DNA of 64,000 nucleotides. It comes from Spraguea lophii (Eukaryota; Microsporidia; Spragueidae). The stretch's first letter is position 1. Each line of letters starts with the position of its first letter. The DNA is taken from positions 1-64,000 of the forward strand of contig LDOQ01000098.1 in NCBI GenBank assembly GCA_001887945.1. The letters are read 5' to 3'. The notes below the pieces were generated by a model. It was not told where the DNA came from. It searched no databases and worked only from the letters and a program-made list of their open reading frames with translations. Of the stretch, positions 29,330 through 39,789 are shown piece after piece. The position numbers were made by a program, and so were the translations under genes.

Positions 29330-30862
29330 ATGGATATCCCATTGAAACCATACGCAATAAAAAATAATATTGATATACCAGTAAAATTATATAGAATAAA
29401 AAGTACAATTGATATTGATTTAATATTTGAATATGACATGATAAATACAATTATATCATTAAAAGAACAAGAAGCAATTAGAATATATTTTGAAAATAAT
29501 ATAAATATAAATGATTTTGAAATATTTTATATAAATGAGGGTGATAAAATTATTATAAAAAATAAAAATGAAGGCATTGAAAATCAGGTGCAACTGGGTA
29601 ATGGTATAATATATTTTTTGGATGATAATCTGTTATTGATAAATAAATGTGATAATAAAAATAAAAAAGGAGAAGGATCAGAAAAAAATATGAAAAGTAA
29701 AATATGTTATAAGAATGAAAAATGTTATGTTGATAATATAAAAAGAGGGAAATCTAAAGAAGAATGTTTGAACGGTAAAATAAAAATATTAAAAGAAGAT
29801 GAATATACATTTTGTAATGTGAAGAAAGATGAATGTTGTATAGATTATTATAATGAGGAGTGTATAAAATTAATAGAAGAAATAGATATGTATAATAATT
29901 ATCAGAATGTACAAGTAAATAAAAGAAATATATTAAATATAATATATGATATTTTAATAGGTAAAGCATCATCTTTTATCACCCTCATAAGATATTTTAG
30001 TGTAATGAATATTTCTGGATTTCTTTGGGGAAAAAATGTTTATTATTTGGATAGAGGAATTTTAAAAGAGGAATATACACCTGCACAACAAAAAATATTT
30101 TTAAAATGGCTTCATTTGGATAATAAGCTTGTAAATAAAATTATAAGAAAATTAACATTTAAAACAGGAAAATTTTTTGATAATCCTCGTTCTATAAGAC
30201 ATATCAGTAGATTTATAAATATGTATAATATAGACATGAATGAAATAGAAGATAAGTATTTTAAAAATTTTAATGAATTTTTTCATAGAAAAATAAAAAT
30301 GGAAATGAGACCGTTAGGTGAAGGTTTTGTTTCTCCAGCAGATTGTCGAATGGCTGCATTTTACAATGTAGAAGAAGCGAAAGATATTTGGGTTAAAGGA
30401 AAAAAATTTACTTTTGAAAATTTTATATTTGAAAATCCTATTGTTACATCACTGATATTTTGTAGATTAGCACCATCGGATTATCATAGATTTCATTCAC
30501 CTATTGATGGAAAAATAATTTCTATTGAAAAAATAGAAGGAAATTATCATAGTGTACATCCTATTCTTGTTAACAAAAAAGATGTATTTACAGAAAATGT
30601 AAGAGTAATAATAAAAATATGTAGAAATAATAATATTTTATATTTTATACCTATTGGTGCATCATTAGTAGGATCAATAGTTTTAAATGTAAATGTAAAC
30701 GATGATGTAAAGAAAGGGGATGAAATAGGATATTTTAAATACGGTGGATCGTCTATTATTCTTTTGACAACAGATGAAATATATTTAAATGAAAATATCA
30801 TAGAAAATAGTAAAAATAAAATAGAAACGTATGTAAGAGTAAAAGAGATGATAGCTAAATAA
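29330..30862 (+). CDS. Phosphatidylserine decarboxylase proenzyme
   Basis: 510 aa from ATG at 29330; the frame opens 14 codons earlier at TTG, but CCC runs at 29313-29322 support the ATG. The enzyme converts phosphatidylserine to phosphatidylethanolamine. Conserved blocks are FVSPADCRM at about 333-341 (Asp338), HRFHSPIDG from His386, and the self-cleavage site GGSSI at 472-476, where the family usually has LGST; cleavage before Ser474 would create the pyruvoyl group. The first 200 residues are not conserved, include a Lys/Cys-rich middle, and could replace the C2 domain of fungal PSD2-type enzymes. No mitochondrial presequence is seen, fitting an endomembrane enzyme. Confidence 0.92.
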   Translation: MDIPLKPYAIKNNIDIPVKLYRIKSTIDIDLIFEYDMINTIISLKEQEAIRIYFENNININDFEIFYINEGDKIIIKNKNEGIENQVQLGNGIIYFLDDNLLLINKCDNKNKKGEGSEKNMKSKICYKNEKCYVDNIKRGKSKEECLNGKIKILKEDEYTFCNVKKDECCIDYYNEECIKLIEEIDMYNNYQNVQVNKRNILNIIYDILIGKASSFITLIRYFSVMNISGFLWGKNVYYLDRGILKEEYTPAQQKIFLKWLHLDNKLVNKIIRKLTFKTGKFFDNPRSIRHISRFINMYNIDMNEIEDKYFKNFNEFFHRKIKMEMRPLGEGFVSPADCRMAAFYNVEEAKDIWVKGKKFTFENFIFENPIVTSLIFCRLAPSDYHRFHSPIDGKIISIEKIEGNYHSVHPILVNKKDVFTENVRVIIKICRNNNILYFIPIGASLVGSIVLNVNVNDDVKKGDEIGYFKYGGSSIILLTTDEIYLNENIIENSKNKIETYVRVKEMIAK

Positions 30863-31163
30863 AGGTTTTTTATAAATAAATTGTTTTTTTATTATCATTG
30901 CAGCGTAAAATTACGTAGGATTTTTATAAATAAAATTATTTTTCTATAATTTTTGATTGTAAATTAAATTGTATAAGAAATGTATTATATTGATACGGTG
31001 TTTTCGATATATTAAAATATTTATTATTTAAAATATATTCTCAATATACAACAACAATAAGAATAAAATAAAAGTTTTATTGGAATGAGATAAAAAATAT
31101 TTTTCTCTTTTAATAGAAAAATAAAAATAAGATATCGAAAAATAAGATAATGAAAAATATAAT
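30863..31163. other. Convergent intergenic spacer
   Basis: About 300 bases of AT-rich DNA between converging genes. Nothing was recognised. Confidence 0.4.
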
Positions 31164-32018
31164 TTATTTGTTCTTTAGTATCTGATTGTATTTATCCATT
31201 AATTCTTTTATCGTTAATTTTCTATTATCTTCTGTTTTAAATTTTTTTAATACTACTGGCCAATTAACTCTATTTTTGATAGAAGAATTTTGAACGATTT
31301 TTTTAAATGTTTTTATATCAGTTTCTGTCCATCCATCCACTGTAAGTTCTTGTAGTTTATTAACTATACCATTTTCTTTATTGTATTTTATTATTCTAGG
31401 ATCTCTTCTTTTTGCTATTTCCACTATTTTTTTAATCTCTACCAATTCATCGTATTTTATATTTTTCTGCTTATTTTCTTTATTTTCTGTTTCTTCGTAC
31501 GTAAGAAATTCAAATGATCTTGTAGATTGAAAATTTTTATAAAAAGAATAAAAATGATTTATCTCTTCTATAGTAGATTCTATAACAAACTTGGGTGCTT
31601 CTTTTACAGAAAATTTTGATAAATCTGTAAAATATTTTCCAAATAATTCATAAAATTCCTCTTCTGAATATTCTTTATCTTTAATTTCTAAATCTTCTAA
31701 AAAATATTGATCGTATTTTAATTTCCAATATTTATCAGAAAGTACTTTATATGCATTTTGTATTGAAAAGAAAACATTCATTGAAACTTTTCTTTTATCC
31801 GGATGATATCCTTTTATTCTTTTTTTGTACATATGCAATAATACATTGGTTGGAAGTTCCATATTTCTGAAAGAATCAACACCAAGAATAAAATAAAGAT
31901 CTAATTTCTTCCAATCTATAAAATCTTCTTCAGCATATTTAAACAGTAAATCTCTTCGTTTATTGTATTCTTTTTCTAATTTTTCTATTTCTTTAGATTT
32001 TTTGTATATTTCTAACAT
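31164..32018 (-). CDS. ZUO1: Zuotin-like ribosome-associated J protein
   Basis: 284 aa. A J domain occupies about residues 38-110 with HPDK at 72-75 (KGYHPDKRKVS) and ends FFSIQNAYKVLSDKYWKLKYDQ. A zuotin-homology region (Lys-rich, with the KRRDPR segment) follows. Near the C-terminus is a SANT-like helix set beginning GWTETDIKTFKKIVQ and continuing NRVNWPVVLKKF. This order is that of Zuo1/DNAJC2, the J partner of the ribosome-associated complex that stimulates Hsp70 on nascent chains. It is much shorter than yeast Zuo1 (over 400 aa), lacking the long N-terminal part. Start: ATCCCACAATG on the minus strand, with the CCC motif. Its Hsp70 partner Ssz1 is not in the window. Confidence 0.87.
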   Translation of the reverse strand: MLEIYKKSKEIEKLEKEYNKRRDLLFKYAEEDFIDWKKLDLYFILGVDSFRNMELPTNVLLHMYKKRIKGYHPDKRKVSMNVFFSIQNAYKVLSDKYWKLKYDQYFLEDLEIKDKEYSEEEFYELFGKYFTDLSKFSVKEAPKFVIESTIEEINHFYSFYKNFQSTRSFEFLTYEETENKENKQKNIKYDELVEIKKIVEIAKRRDPRIIKYNKENGIVNKLQELTVDGWTETDIKTFKKIVQNSSIKNRVNWPVVLKKFKTEDNRKLTIKELMDKYNQILKNK

Positions 32019-32728
32019 TGTGGGATAAAATATAAAAATTTTTTTTTCAGTTAAAAAAATATTTGAAATAAAAAAAAGTAAAAAAAAAAAGATAAAGAAT
32101 TATATTTGTTTTATTGTAACTTTGAATAAATTATTTCTTAAATAAATATTTTTCTATTCTATTATAGAATTCTTTTATTCTAGTATTATAAAATTATTTA
32201 TAAATAAAAAGTTTATATAGAGGAGTTAAACAATATATTAAGAAAGATATTATATTTAATTGATAATTTATTATTCAAAACTATCTTGTAAATCTTATAT
32301 TCAATGTTCGATTATCTTTATCTAATAATAATTATTTTTACGACAAAATTAAAATATTAAATAAAATATTTATTTTTCTATAGATTCTTCTGTTACAGTA
32401 AAATACAATAAAATACAATAAGATACAATAAAATAATTAATTTATCAGAACAAAAGATTGATTTTTAAAAACAAAAATAAAATTCTAATGTATATTTTAA
32501 TTGTACATTTTTTTATTATCTTTGATAGATTTCTTTCTTTAAAAAATATATTGTTTTAATTTTTAAATAGTAAATAAAATATATTTCCATTTTCACTTTA
32601 TCTATATAACATTTTACATTATCTATATAATATTTGTACTTTTGAAACAAAACAATAAATCTTATTCTTTTTATTTCTCGCAAATATCAAAACAACGTAT
32701 CATTTTCATATTTTATATTTTCATCATT
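32019..32728. other. Divergent intergenic region
   Basis: About 700 bases between zuotin and the secreted lectin-like gene. A short run of three AAAATACAAT-type units at about 32398-32430 is the only structure seen. Confidence 0.4.
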
Positions 32729-33370
32729 ATGAAACTAATGGTATTTTTATTTCTTCCAATTATTTTCTCATTCCAACATCTTTCTATTGAATTCAACGAT
32801 CTTACTGAGAAAGGAAATCCAACTGTTAGTCTTGTTAATAAAACAAAGGATGATCATGTATTATCTCTTAGAGATTATAATAATATAAAAACTACATTTC
32901 CTATAGTTATGGCAAAAATAGATAGAGCAGATATAGATTTTCAAACATTTAAAGTATATTATACATTACCACAGAATTATTTCTTTCTACAATTAAAAGA
33001 TTATAATGTAAAAATTATAAATACAGGCACAGAATTACATGGTGAAAGAGATATGTCAGCCATAAGTACTATGAGAATATATGAAGCAGAATCTGGATAT
33101 TTTACAATCAGAAATTCAGCAAATAAATGTTTGGAAATAGGAAAAGTAAGAAATGATGGTTATAATGGATATCCTCTGAGATTTGAAAATTGTGTAGAAC
33201 AAAATGACAGTCAAATGTTTAAATTTATAAGCAAAATGAAAGGCTTATGTGCATTGGGTGATAGCATATGTCCTAGATTGAGTAAACCACTTATAGAAAT
33301 AGAGGAAGCAGTGAAAGATAGAGTAGATCAAATTAAAGTAAAAAAGCTTAAAGATTTTAAATTTGAATAA
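32729..33370 (+). CDS. Secreted ricin-B-like lectin domain protein
   Basis: 213 aa from ATG at 32729; the open frame before it starts at TTG. The first 15 residues are a signal peptide (MKLMVFLFLPIIFSF). A beta-trefoil of the ricin-B type is suggested by one well-kept repeat, NKCLEIGKVRNDGYNG...FENC...SQMFKFI, equivalent to the 'gkCLdv......G.pv.lw.C...Q.W.f' pattern with QMF for QxW. Other repeats are too diverged to see. Two late cysteines (CALGDSIC) could form a disulphide. Ricin-B-like lectins are a known secreted family in microsporidia, thought to bind carbohydrate; no catalytic chain is present. The ATG has no CCC motif. Confidence 0.68.
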   Translation: MKLMVFLFLPIIFSFQHLSIEFNDLTEKGNPTVSLVNKTKDDHVLSLRDYNNIKTTFPIVMAKIDRADIDFQTFKVYYTLPQNYFFLQLKDYNVKIINTGTELHGERDMSAISTMRIYEAESGYFTIRNSANKCLEIGKVRNDGYNGYPLRFENCVEQNDSQMFKFISKMKGLCALGDSICPRLSKPLIEIEEAVKDRVDQIKVKKLKDFKFE

Positions 33371-34081
33371 AATGATTAAAAATTATTATTAATTTTTTAT
33401 AAATTTATACTTTAAAAGGTTAGGTTAGGTTATTTTTATTAAAATGTATTTAATGCTATATTTGATAGATAAATATTTGTTAATCATCAAATAATATTAT
33501 ATAACATCCTTCGAAAATATGATAAATTTTGATATAAAACAATTATTTATGTATAATTTCATAATATTTTCCCAAAGACATTAAAAACTCATCCTTTTGA
33601 AAGTATTATGATATGTTGGTTCATTAGGAATATGATTTTATGTAAAGAAAATTGATTTTCATGAATCAAATTTAAATTATCAAATGTTCTTTAATTAAAG
33701 TTTATATAATAACTCTTAAATCAATAATTCAATATTAAATAATAATGACATATATTATTAATAAATAAAATATAGTATTAGAAATTTTTTAGATCAAAGA
33801 CCTATTGTAATTTATTCTTACAACAATGTTATTTTATAAATTATAATATTATGTAATAATTTATATCATTTCTAGAATTTCATATAAAAGATTAATGGAA
33901 CAATAGGTTTTTATTTATTTTTTTAATTTAAACTAAAGAGATATCTTTTTAACAGCTGATATATAAATGTTTGATAATTTATTGTTCTATTCTTATAAAA
34001 ATCTACAAAAGATATTTATTAATCATATTTGATTTTAAACATTTCTTCTGTTTAATTTTAAAGAAAAATATTCACCCCAAT
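33371..34081. other. Gene-free intergenic stretch with a TTAGG pair
   Basis: About 700 bases of spacer. GGTTAGGTTAGG occurs at about 33418-33430, matching the TTAGG units in the tandem repeat at 46513-46648. Otherwise AT-rich, no gene. CCCC lies just before the downstream start. Confidence 0.45.
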
Positions 34082-35278
34082 ATGATAAACGAATATCTTA
34101 AATTTCTAAAAGAATGTTTAACACCTTATCATTTAGAACAAGCTTCAAAACCATTATTAAAAGATTTCAAAAAAATAAAATCTTTAAAAGGAATTACGCC
34201 AGGAAGATATTATACTGTTTTAGAAAATGAGATATTGGTAGCATTTACAATTCCTACTTCAACAAAAACAATGAAAATTTATGCTGCACATTCTGATTCT
34301 CCAGTACTTAAAATAAATCCTGAAAGAAAATATAAAGATAAATATACATTGGTACATACAACACAGCATGGTGGTGGTTTATGGCATTTGTGGTATGATA
34401 AACCTTTAGGTATTGCTGGTATTAAAATTACAAAAGATGGTAAAAAAGAATTAATATCTATAGATAGACCAATAGCTGTTATTCCTTCATTACCACCACA
34501 TTTAAATGATGGAGAGGTATATAAAAATGGTTTTATGTATAATAAAGATTCTTTGAATGCTATTATGTCAATAGCAGATTGTAATATCGAAGATATTGTT
34601 GGTGATGGATTAGCTTATGATCTTAGTTTAGTAAGTTTGGAACATCCAGTTGTAGGCGGGCTTAAAGAAGAATTTATCTATGCTTCACGCCAGGATAATT
34701 TATTTGGTACATTCATTGGATTAAAAGGTTTGGAAGAATCAGAAGAAAGTGAATCTTTGAATATAATTGCTGTATTTGCTGATGAAGAAATTGGATCAGA
34801 GACAATACATGGAGCAGAAAGCAATGCATTTGTAGATTTCTTGAATAAATTGAAAAAAGAATTGAAATTGGATGATGATATAAATGAAAGATCAATTATA
34901 GTGAGCAGTGATGTTGCACATGCATATAATCCTAATTATAGTAATAAGTATGTAAGCGATAATCCTGTTTTAGGCAAAGGTATGGTTATAAAAAATTCTA
35001 CAAGATACGCTACCAACGTATTTACAACGGCAATTTTAAAAGATTTGACCGAGAGGTATAATTTACCATTGCAATATTTCAATAAGAAAAATAGTATAGG
35101 CGGTGGTAGCACAATAGGACCAATGCTGGTAACTAAGCTGGGTATTAAAGGTGTTGATATAGGACCTGCTATACTTTCTATGCATTCAATCAAGGAAATT
35201 TCTGCTGTTCAGGATGTAATATCATCAGTGGATTTTATAAAAATATTTTTTAACGAAAAATTGATGGAAATAAAATGA
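34082..35278 (+). CDS. M18 aspartyl aminopeptidase
   Basis: 398 aa from ATG at 34082. CACCCCAATATG gives the CCC motif; the 37 codons before it begin at TTG. Metal and catalytic motifs of the M18 family are present in order: AHSDSPVL, TTQHGGGLWHLWYDKPLGIAG, FADEEIGSE, SDVAHAYNPNY and MHSIKEI. The enzyme is a cytosolic di-metal peptidase that removes acidic residues from peptide N-termini and normally forms a dodecamer. It is about 15% shorter than the human enzyme, with loops trimmed. Frames on the opposite strand are shadows. Confidence 0.93.
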   Translation: MINEYLKFLKECLTPYHLEQASKPLLKDFKKIKSLKGITPGRYYTVLENEILVAFTIPTSTKTMKIYAAHSDSPVLKINPERKYKDKYTLVHTTQHGGGLWHLWYDKPLGIAGIKITKDGKKELISIDRPIAVIPSLPPHLNDGEVYKNGFMYNKDSLNAIMSIADCNIEDIVGDGLAYDLSLVSLEHPVVGGLKEEFIYASRQDNLFGTFIGLKGLEESEESESLNIIAVFADEEIGSETIHGAESNAFVDFLNKLKKELKLDDDINERSIIVSSDVAHAYNPNYSNKYVSDNPVLGKGMVIKNSTRYATNVFTTAILKDLTERYNLPLQYFNKKNSIGGGSTIGPMLVTKLGIKGVDIGPAILSMHSIKEISAVQDVISSVDFIKIFFNEKLMEIK

Positions 35279-36020
35279 GTTTTTTTAAAAATTCTTATTA
35301 TTATCTTTGAATGAGTTTACAATAAAAAATAAAACTTCTTGTTATACTGAAAACTTTACTCATTCCAAATGAGAAATATTTATTTTATTAATTTCCAAGA
35401 TATTAATTACGTCTATCGGCAGTAATTGTTTTTATTATTTTTATTATTAATTATGGTTTTTAATGAAACCTTTATTTGTCGAATTTTCTTGGTCAGCCGT
35501 AGTCTATCATGACCTACGACCTCTGCTTCTTAAAACACATCCAAACTTACACCAACCAGTTTATTTAGATATATATGCTAATATCATCCTATCTTATGCT
35601 CTCAGAAAATAAAGTTTGATTATTTTATTCTTATGCTCTAACTATAATTTATTGTTTAACTTTTTTGATGTATATTCTTGTAAGACGTTTATACCCGTAA
35701 CAATTATTACTGTTAAACAGAAATATAATACTTTTTCCAAAAATCCTTAATAAAATTTTTTCTTAGTTATTTTAATTAGTTTATGTTTGTTTTATCAACC
35801 TCTTGTAATCAATCTTTTAAAGTCAAATTATAATAAATAATTTACCTTATATTATCGTTATTTCATTTACGTTTTTAAAAAATATTTAACTGATAATTTT
35901 TATGAATCGCAAACTACGACATTGGAATATCTACATAATAAATAAAATATATTTTATTTATTTACTATTTTAATATTCATTTTATTTTTTTAGGAATATT
36001 TCGATTATAAATATTCAGAG
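35279..36020. other. Gene-free intergenic stretch with SINE fragment
   Basis: About 740 bases. A minus-strand SINE 3' fragment fills 35455-35610; the rest is spacer ahead of the LRR gene. No CCC run lies near the downstream ATG. Confidence 0.5.
35455..35610 (-). repeat. SINE 3' fragment
   Basis: On the minus strand it reads GCATAAGATAGGATGATATT, then AACTGGTTGGTGTAAGTTTGG, ATAGACTACGGCTGACC and the tail AAATAAAGGTTTCATTAAAA. It matches the last 150 bases of the SINE at 7541-8007. It is truncated at its 5' end, as expected of retrotransposed copies. Confidence 0.65.
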
Positions 36021-38588
36021 ATGAATAGGAGTATGAATTTTTTTACTTCATTTTTACTTATATTAAGATATTTCAATTTCATCTGTATATCTATTGAAGG
36101 AAAATATAAGAGCGTTGAAAATAATAATGATTTAATAAGTTTCATAGATCCATGTAAATTTGATATAAATGAAAGTCATGGAAGATTATTATCATTTTTG
36201 CGTAGAAATAGAAATTACTGTCTTCGTAATAATGTTAATAGTAAATTGATCAAAGTAAAATCCTTAACAGACCAAATTATTTTTTTTAAAGAATTTTTCT
36301 TTCTGACATTAACAAAGATTCTGTTTATGTCATCGCTTAACCTGGAAACTCTACCCAGTGGATTTGAAACTTTTAAGTGTTTAGAAGAACTGGAATTAGC
36401 AAATAATAAATTTAAAGCGATACCGGATGTAATCTATAAACTCGAGACATTAAAAAAATTAACATTAGAAAATAATTTTATTACTGTATTACCGGATGAT
36501 ATTGCAAAACTCGTCAAATTAAAAGACTTATCTATTGCTAGCAATCAAATAACATTTTTATCTCCAAGATTAAAAGAGCTTTCGCGTTTAAAAAGTATAA
36601 ATTTTCATAGTATCAATAAAAATAACACAGAAAATCATATTTCATCAAATGTAAATTTTTTCTTTTTGATGCCTAAAAAAGTAAGTCTTATTGACTTGGA
36701 TGCGAATAACATAAAAAGAATATCCGGTCTAGGTCGATTTAAAAAATTAACCGTTCTTTATTTACGAAGTAACAAACTTAAGAAATTACCGAAATCAATA
36801 ACTAAATTAAAGGAACTCGCAACTTTATTTTTATGTAAAAACGAATTTGTAACTTTTCCTTATGTACTTTCTTCTTTAAATAAGTTGTGGTGTTTAACAT
36901 TGAATGATAACAAATTACAAAATTTACTTTTTACAGGTGATCAATTTAAAAGTTTGAATGGATTACAATTAGATAACAATAATATAAAGACATTTGTTGT
37001 TAAAGATAATGCTTTAAAATCCTTATATGGACTTTCTCTTGAAAATAATGAATTATTATATTTTTGCAAAGATGGATATTTCGAAGAAGACAATATAGAC
37101 GAGATACAATTTTTTAAGAGTTTATTAAGTTTGAGAATTACTTTTAAATCTTTGAAATATATTAAATCTATATCAAAATTAGCGAACCTTGAAGTGCTTA
37201 ATATCAAAGTTAAAAAAATTATTCCTTTATCTAAAGAAAGATGCGATAATCTTTTTTGCTGTTTTAGTGATTTTAAACGATTAACTTTTTTAAAGCTTGA
37301 AAATATCGGATTACGACAATTTCCACAGGTGTTAACAAAACTTGAAACTTTACACATATTGGATTTATCTTTTAATTTCATTTCTGTAATAGGAGATGAG
37401 ATTTTTGGATTAAAAACCCGAATATTGAATTTAGAGGCTAATTACATTACTTCACTTCCGGTTAATTTATTTACCGAGACAAGAACTGAAGAAATAATTT
37501 TAAATGGAAATAAAATAACATATTTACCACATTTGTTAAAAAATCATATTGAACAACCACGTATACAATTAAAAGACATAAAGTTAAATTGTTATGGAAA
37601 TAACGACCAGATAGGTGCATACAATATTCCTCCAGAATATATCGATAAAATACAACTTACTGTTTTAGGTGAAGAGCCCAATCATGTTCAAAGATTTGAT
37701 TATTCACTTAAACATGAAAATACCATAATTTGGTGGAATACAGAAATATTTGCACAATTAAAAACTTTGGAAATCCCACAACACACACTTCGCTTTGAAG
37801 AATTAACAGAAATAATAGAAAGTCTTATTTGTGATATGGAAGAAGAATTTAAAATAACATTTATGACTTATTTTAAAATAATTTATCAACAAGAACGTTC
37901 ACCAAATATAAGTAATTTATTTGGCACTGATTACAGAAATGTTTTAAAAGATCATTTCGAATATATAATATTCTTGATAAAAAATCTAAAAGACAACGGT
38001 TATGATTCTGCCACAAAAATGCTTAAATGGATGTCCTATTGCTTTGAAAGTTGTTATGATGGACAAATAGAACATTATATAACTATGATACATCAATTAA
38101 CAAAGATAAATTATAATGATGTTCATATAATCATCATAAATTATTTTATAGAACTTAAATATGATATGCTTAAATATATAACCACTTCAAACACAGACCC
38201 AGAAAATATTTATATTTTAATTCATTGGGAAATACAACTTGCTGAGATGCTAGGTTTCAATCGAACAAATAATTTATACGATTGTGAAATTCCATTTATT
38301 CTCTGTGAATCACGAAATTATATTTTGTACCAATTTTACAAAAATTTTACTGTAGATTATGTTGCGGAAAAAGTAACAACGTTTATAAATGCGAATAATG
38401 ATTATGTATCTCGATTTTCAGAACTTTTATACGCATTAAGCAGCATGTCACTTACTAAGTATGCAGAATATGTAGTTTATGAGGGGGATATTTCAGAGCT
38501 TAGAATCACAGGAATAAAAGAATTGGGAGTTTTAGAATTTTTTAAAGCAGTTGATATAGTAAATATAACGCAAAGACAACAAGAATAA
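36021..38588 (+). CDS. Secreted leucine-rich-repeat protein with unknown C-terminal domain
   Basis: 855 aa. A signal peptide covers about residues 1-28. From about 105 to 510, leucine-rich repeats occur with LEELELANNKFKAIPDVIYKL-type units (consensus LxxLxLxxNxxxxLPxxIxxL) and a few longer, irregular ones. Residues from about 540 to 855 are a helical, non-repeat domain with several cysteines (SLICDMEEEF, MSYCFESCYDG). Secreted LRR families are expanded in several microsporidia and suspected to act in the host, but the partner of this one is unknown. There is no CCC motif at the ATG, like other secreted genes here. The 146-codon minus frame is a shadow. Confidence 0.8.
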   Translation: MNRSMNFFTSFLLILRYFNFICISIEGKYKSVENNNDLISFIDPCKFDINESHGRLLSFLRRNRNYCLRNNVNSKLIKVKSLTDQIIFFKEFFFLTLTKILFMSSLNLETLPSGFETFKCLEELELANNKFKAIPDVIYKLETLKKLTLENNFITVLPDDIAKLVKLKDLSIASNQITFLSPRLKELSRLKSINFHSINKNNTENHISSNVNFFFLMPKKVSLIDLDANNIKRISGLGRFKKLTVLYLRSNKLKKLPKSITKLKELATLFLCKNEFVTFPYVLSSLNKLWCLTLNDNKLQNLLFTGDQFKSLNGLQLDNNNIKTFVVKDNALKSLYGLSLENNELLYFCKDGYFEEDNIDEIQFFKSLLSLRITFKSLKYIKSISKLANLEVLNIKVKKIIPLSKERCDNLFCCFSDFKRLTFLKLENIGLRQFPQVLTKLETLHILDLSFNFISVIGDEIFGLKTRILNLEANYITSLPVNLFTETRTEEIILNGNKITYLPHLLKNHIEQPRIQLKDIKLNCYGNNDQIGAYNIPPEYIDKIQLTVLGEEPNHVQRFDYSLKHENTIIWWNTEIFAQLKTLEIPQHTLRFEELTEIIESLICDMEEEFKITFMTYFKIIYQQERSPNISNLFGTDYRNVLKDHFEYIIFLIKNLKDNGYDSATKMLKWMSYCFESCYDGQIEHYITMIHQLTKINYNDVHIIIINYFIELKYDMLKYITTSNTDPENIYILIHWEIQLAEMLGFNRTNNLYDCEIPFILCESRNYILYQFYKNFTVDYVAEKVTTFINANNDYVSRFSELLYALSSMSLTKYAEYVVYEGDISELRITGIKELGVLEFFKAVDIVNITQRQQE

Positions 38589-39336
38589 ACTATCGATTTT
38601 AAAGAATTTTAATAACCAACTTCATAATTTTTTTTTGATTTCAAATTTCCTCTATTTCCTCTATATGAAGAAAAATCTTTATTGACATATGGACATTTCA
38701 ATTATGACTCTTCGTTGACATAAAAGATAGACATTTAAGGTAAATATACGTGGAACCTTTTGCTCTGAGGGTTTAACTTTAAGATTACTATCTTCTTAGA
38801 GAACGATAGAAACATTATAATCTCGATTTGAAAAAATATTTTAAATCCTTTAACAAAAGAAACAATTTATATTTTAATTTTTTAAAATAGTATATCCATA
38901 GCAATAAACAGGTAGAAGATTCTCTATGGCTCTGATACAAAACAAAAAAATCCGAAAAGATAAACATTCATAATTGTTGATATTTAAACTAATTTTTAAA
39001 TTTTATAAATATTTTTATTTTCTCTCAGTATAAATAATATTTTATTTCTTCTTAGTGTAAAATATTTATAATAAATTCTTAGTGCATCATAAATATATAA
39101 TTTTAATACTTTTTTAAACCAATACAGTTATTTACTAAATATAATAAATATTATTTATATTTTACTCATATTATAGTTTATAACTTATAAAAAACTACCA
39201 TACATTTTCTTATACAATAAATATTATTTGTATTTTACTCATATTCTAAGTAATATCTTATAAAAGATTATCATACATTATATTATACAATATTCGATAA
39301 TTATCATTTATTATAACATTTTACAATCTGAAACCC
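38589..39336. other. Gene-free stretch with 73-bp tandem duplication
   Basis: About 750 bases. A 73-base unit is duplicated at 39143-39288. The downstream gene start is preceded directly by CCC (39334-39336). Confidence 0.5.
39143..39288. repeat. Two-copy 73-bp tandem repeat
   Basis: Units begin at 39143 and 39216 with AATAAATATTATTT(A/G)TATTTTACTCATATT and diverge by several substitutions. It lies about 50 bases upstream of the CCC-ATG of the next gene. Confidence 0.6.
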
Positions 39337-39789
39337 ATGGAAAAAAATAACACTCGTAAAAAAATACCATCCAACTCAAAATATCCTCAAAACAAACTAG
39401 ACCCACTATTACACACTAAAAAAACAACCGAACCCATTTTAAAATTAAAAAAAGAACCAATCAGATTTAAAAAATACAAAACAAAAGAAGATATAAAAAT
39501 CCCCAAACTTAATTCATTTTGGAAAAATCGTCGAAAAGAAATTATGTCACTTGAAGATAGAATTGCAGCCATTCCAAAAGAAAAAGTAAAAGTAAACATT
39601 AATAATTTTATTGAATTACAAAAAAGATTTGAAGAAAGAAATAAAAATCTACATCTTAAATTAAAAGAAATAGATTTTCGTGTTAATAATACACATATAG
39701 AACAAGAGGATAAAATTATAGAACAAGAAAAAAATTATAATAAAAATAATATAAATGATGATAGTAGTGAAGATGAATTTGAAATGTAA
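39337..39789 (+). CDS. Small basic hypothetical protein, probably intracellular
   Basis: 150 aa, no family recognised. The first 80 residues are very basic, a middle segment NSFWKNRRKEIMSLEDRIAAIPK looks the most likely conserved block, a helical Glu/Lys stretch follows, and the end is acidic (DDSSEDEFEM). There is no signal peptide or membrane segment. The CCC motif directly before ATG (AACCCATGG) places it with conserved housekeeping genes in this window. The composition, basic then acidic tail, would suit a nuclear or nucleolar factor; that is inference only. Confidence 0.7.
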   Translation: MEKNNTRKKIPSNSKYPQNKLDPLLHTKKTTEPILKLKKEPIRFKKYKTKEDIKIPKLNSFWKNRRKEIMSLEDRIAAIPKEKVKVNINNFIELQKRFEERNKNLHLKLKEIDFRVNNTHIEQEDKIIEQEKNYNKNNINDDSSEDEFEM

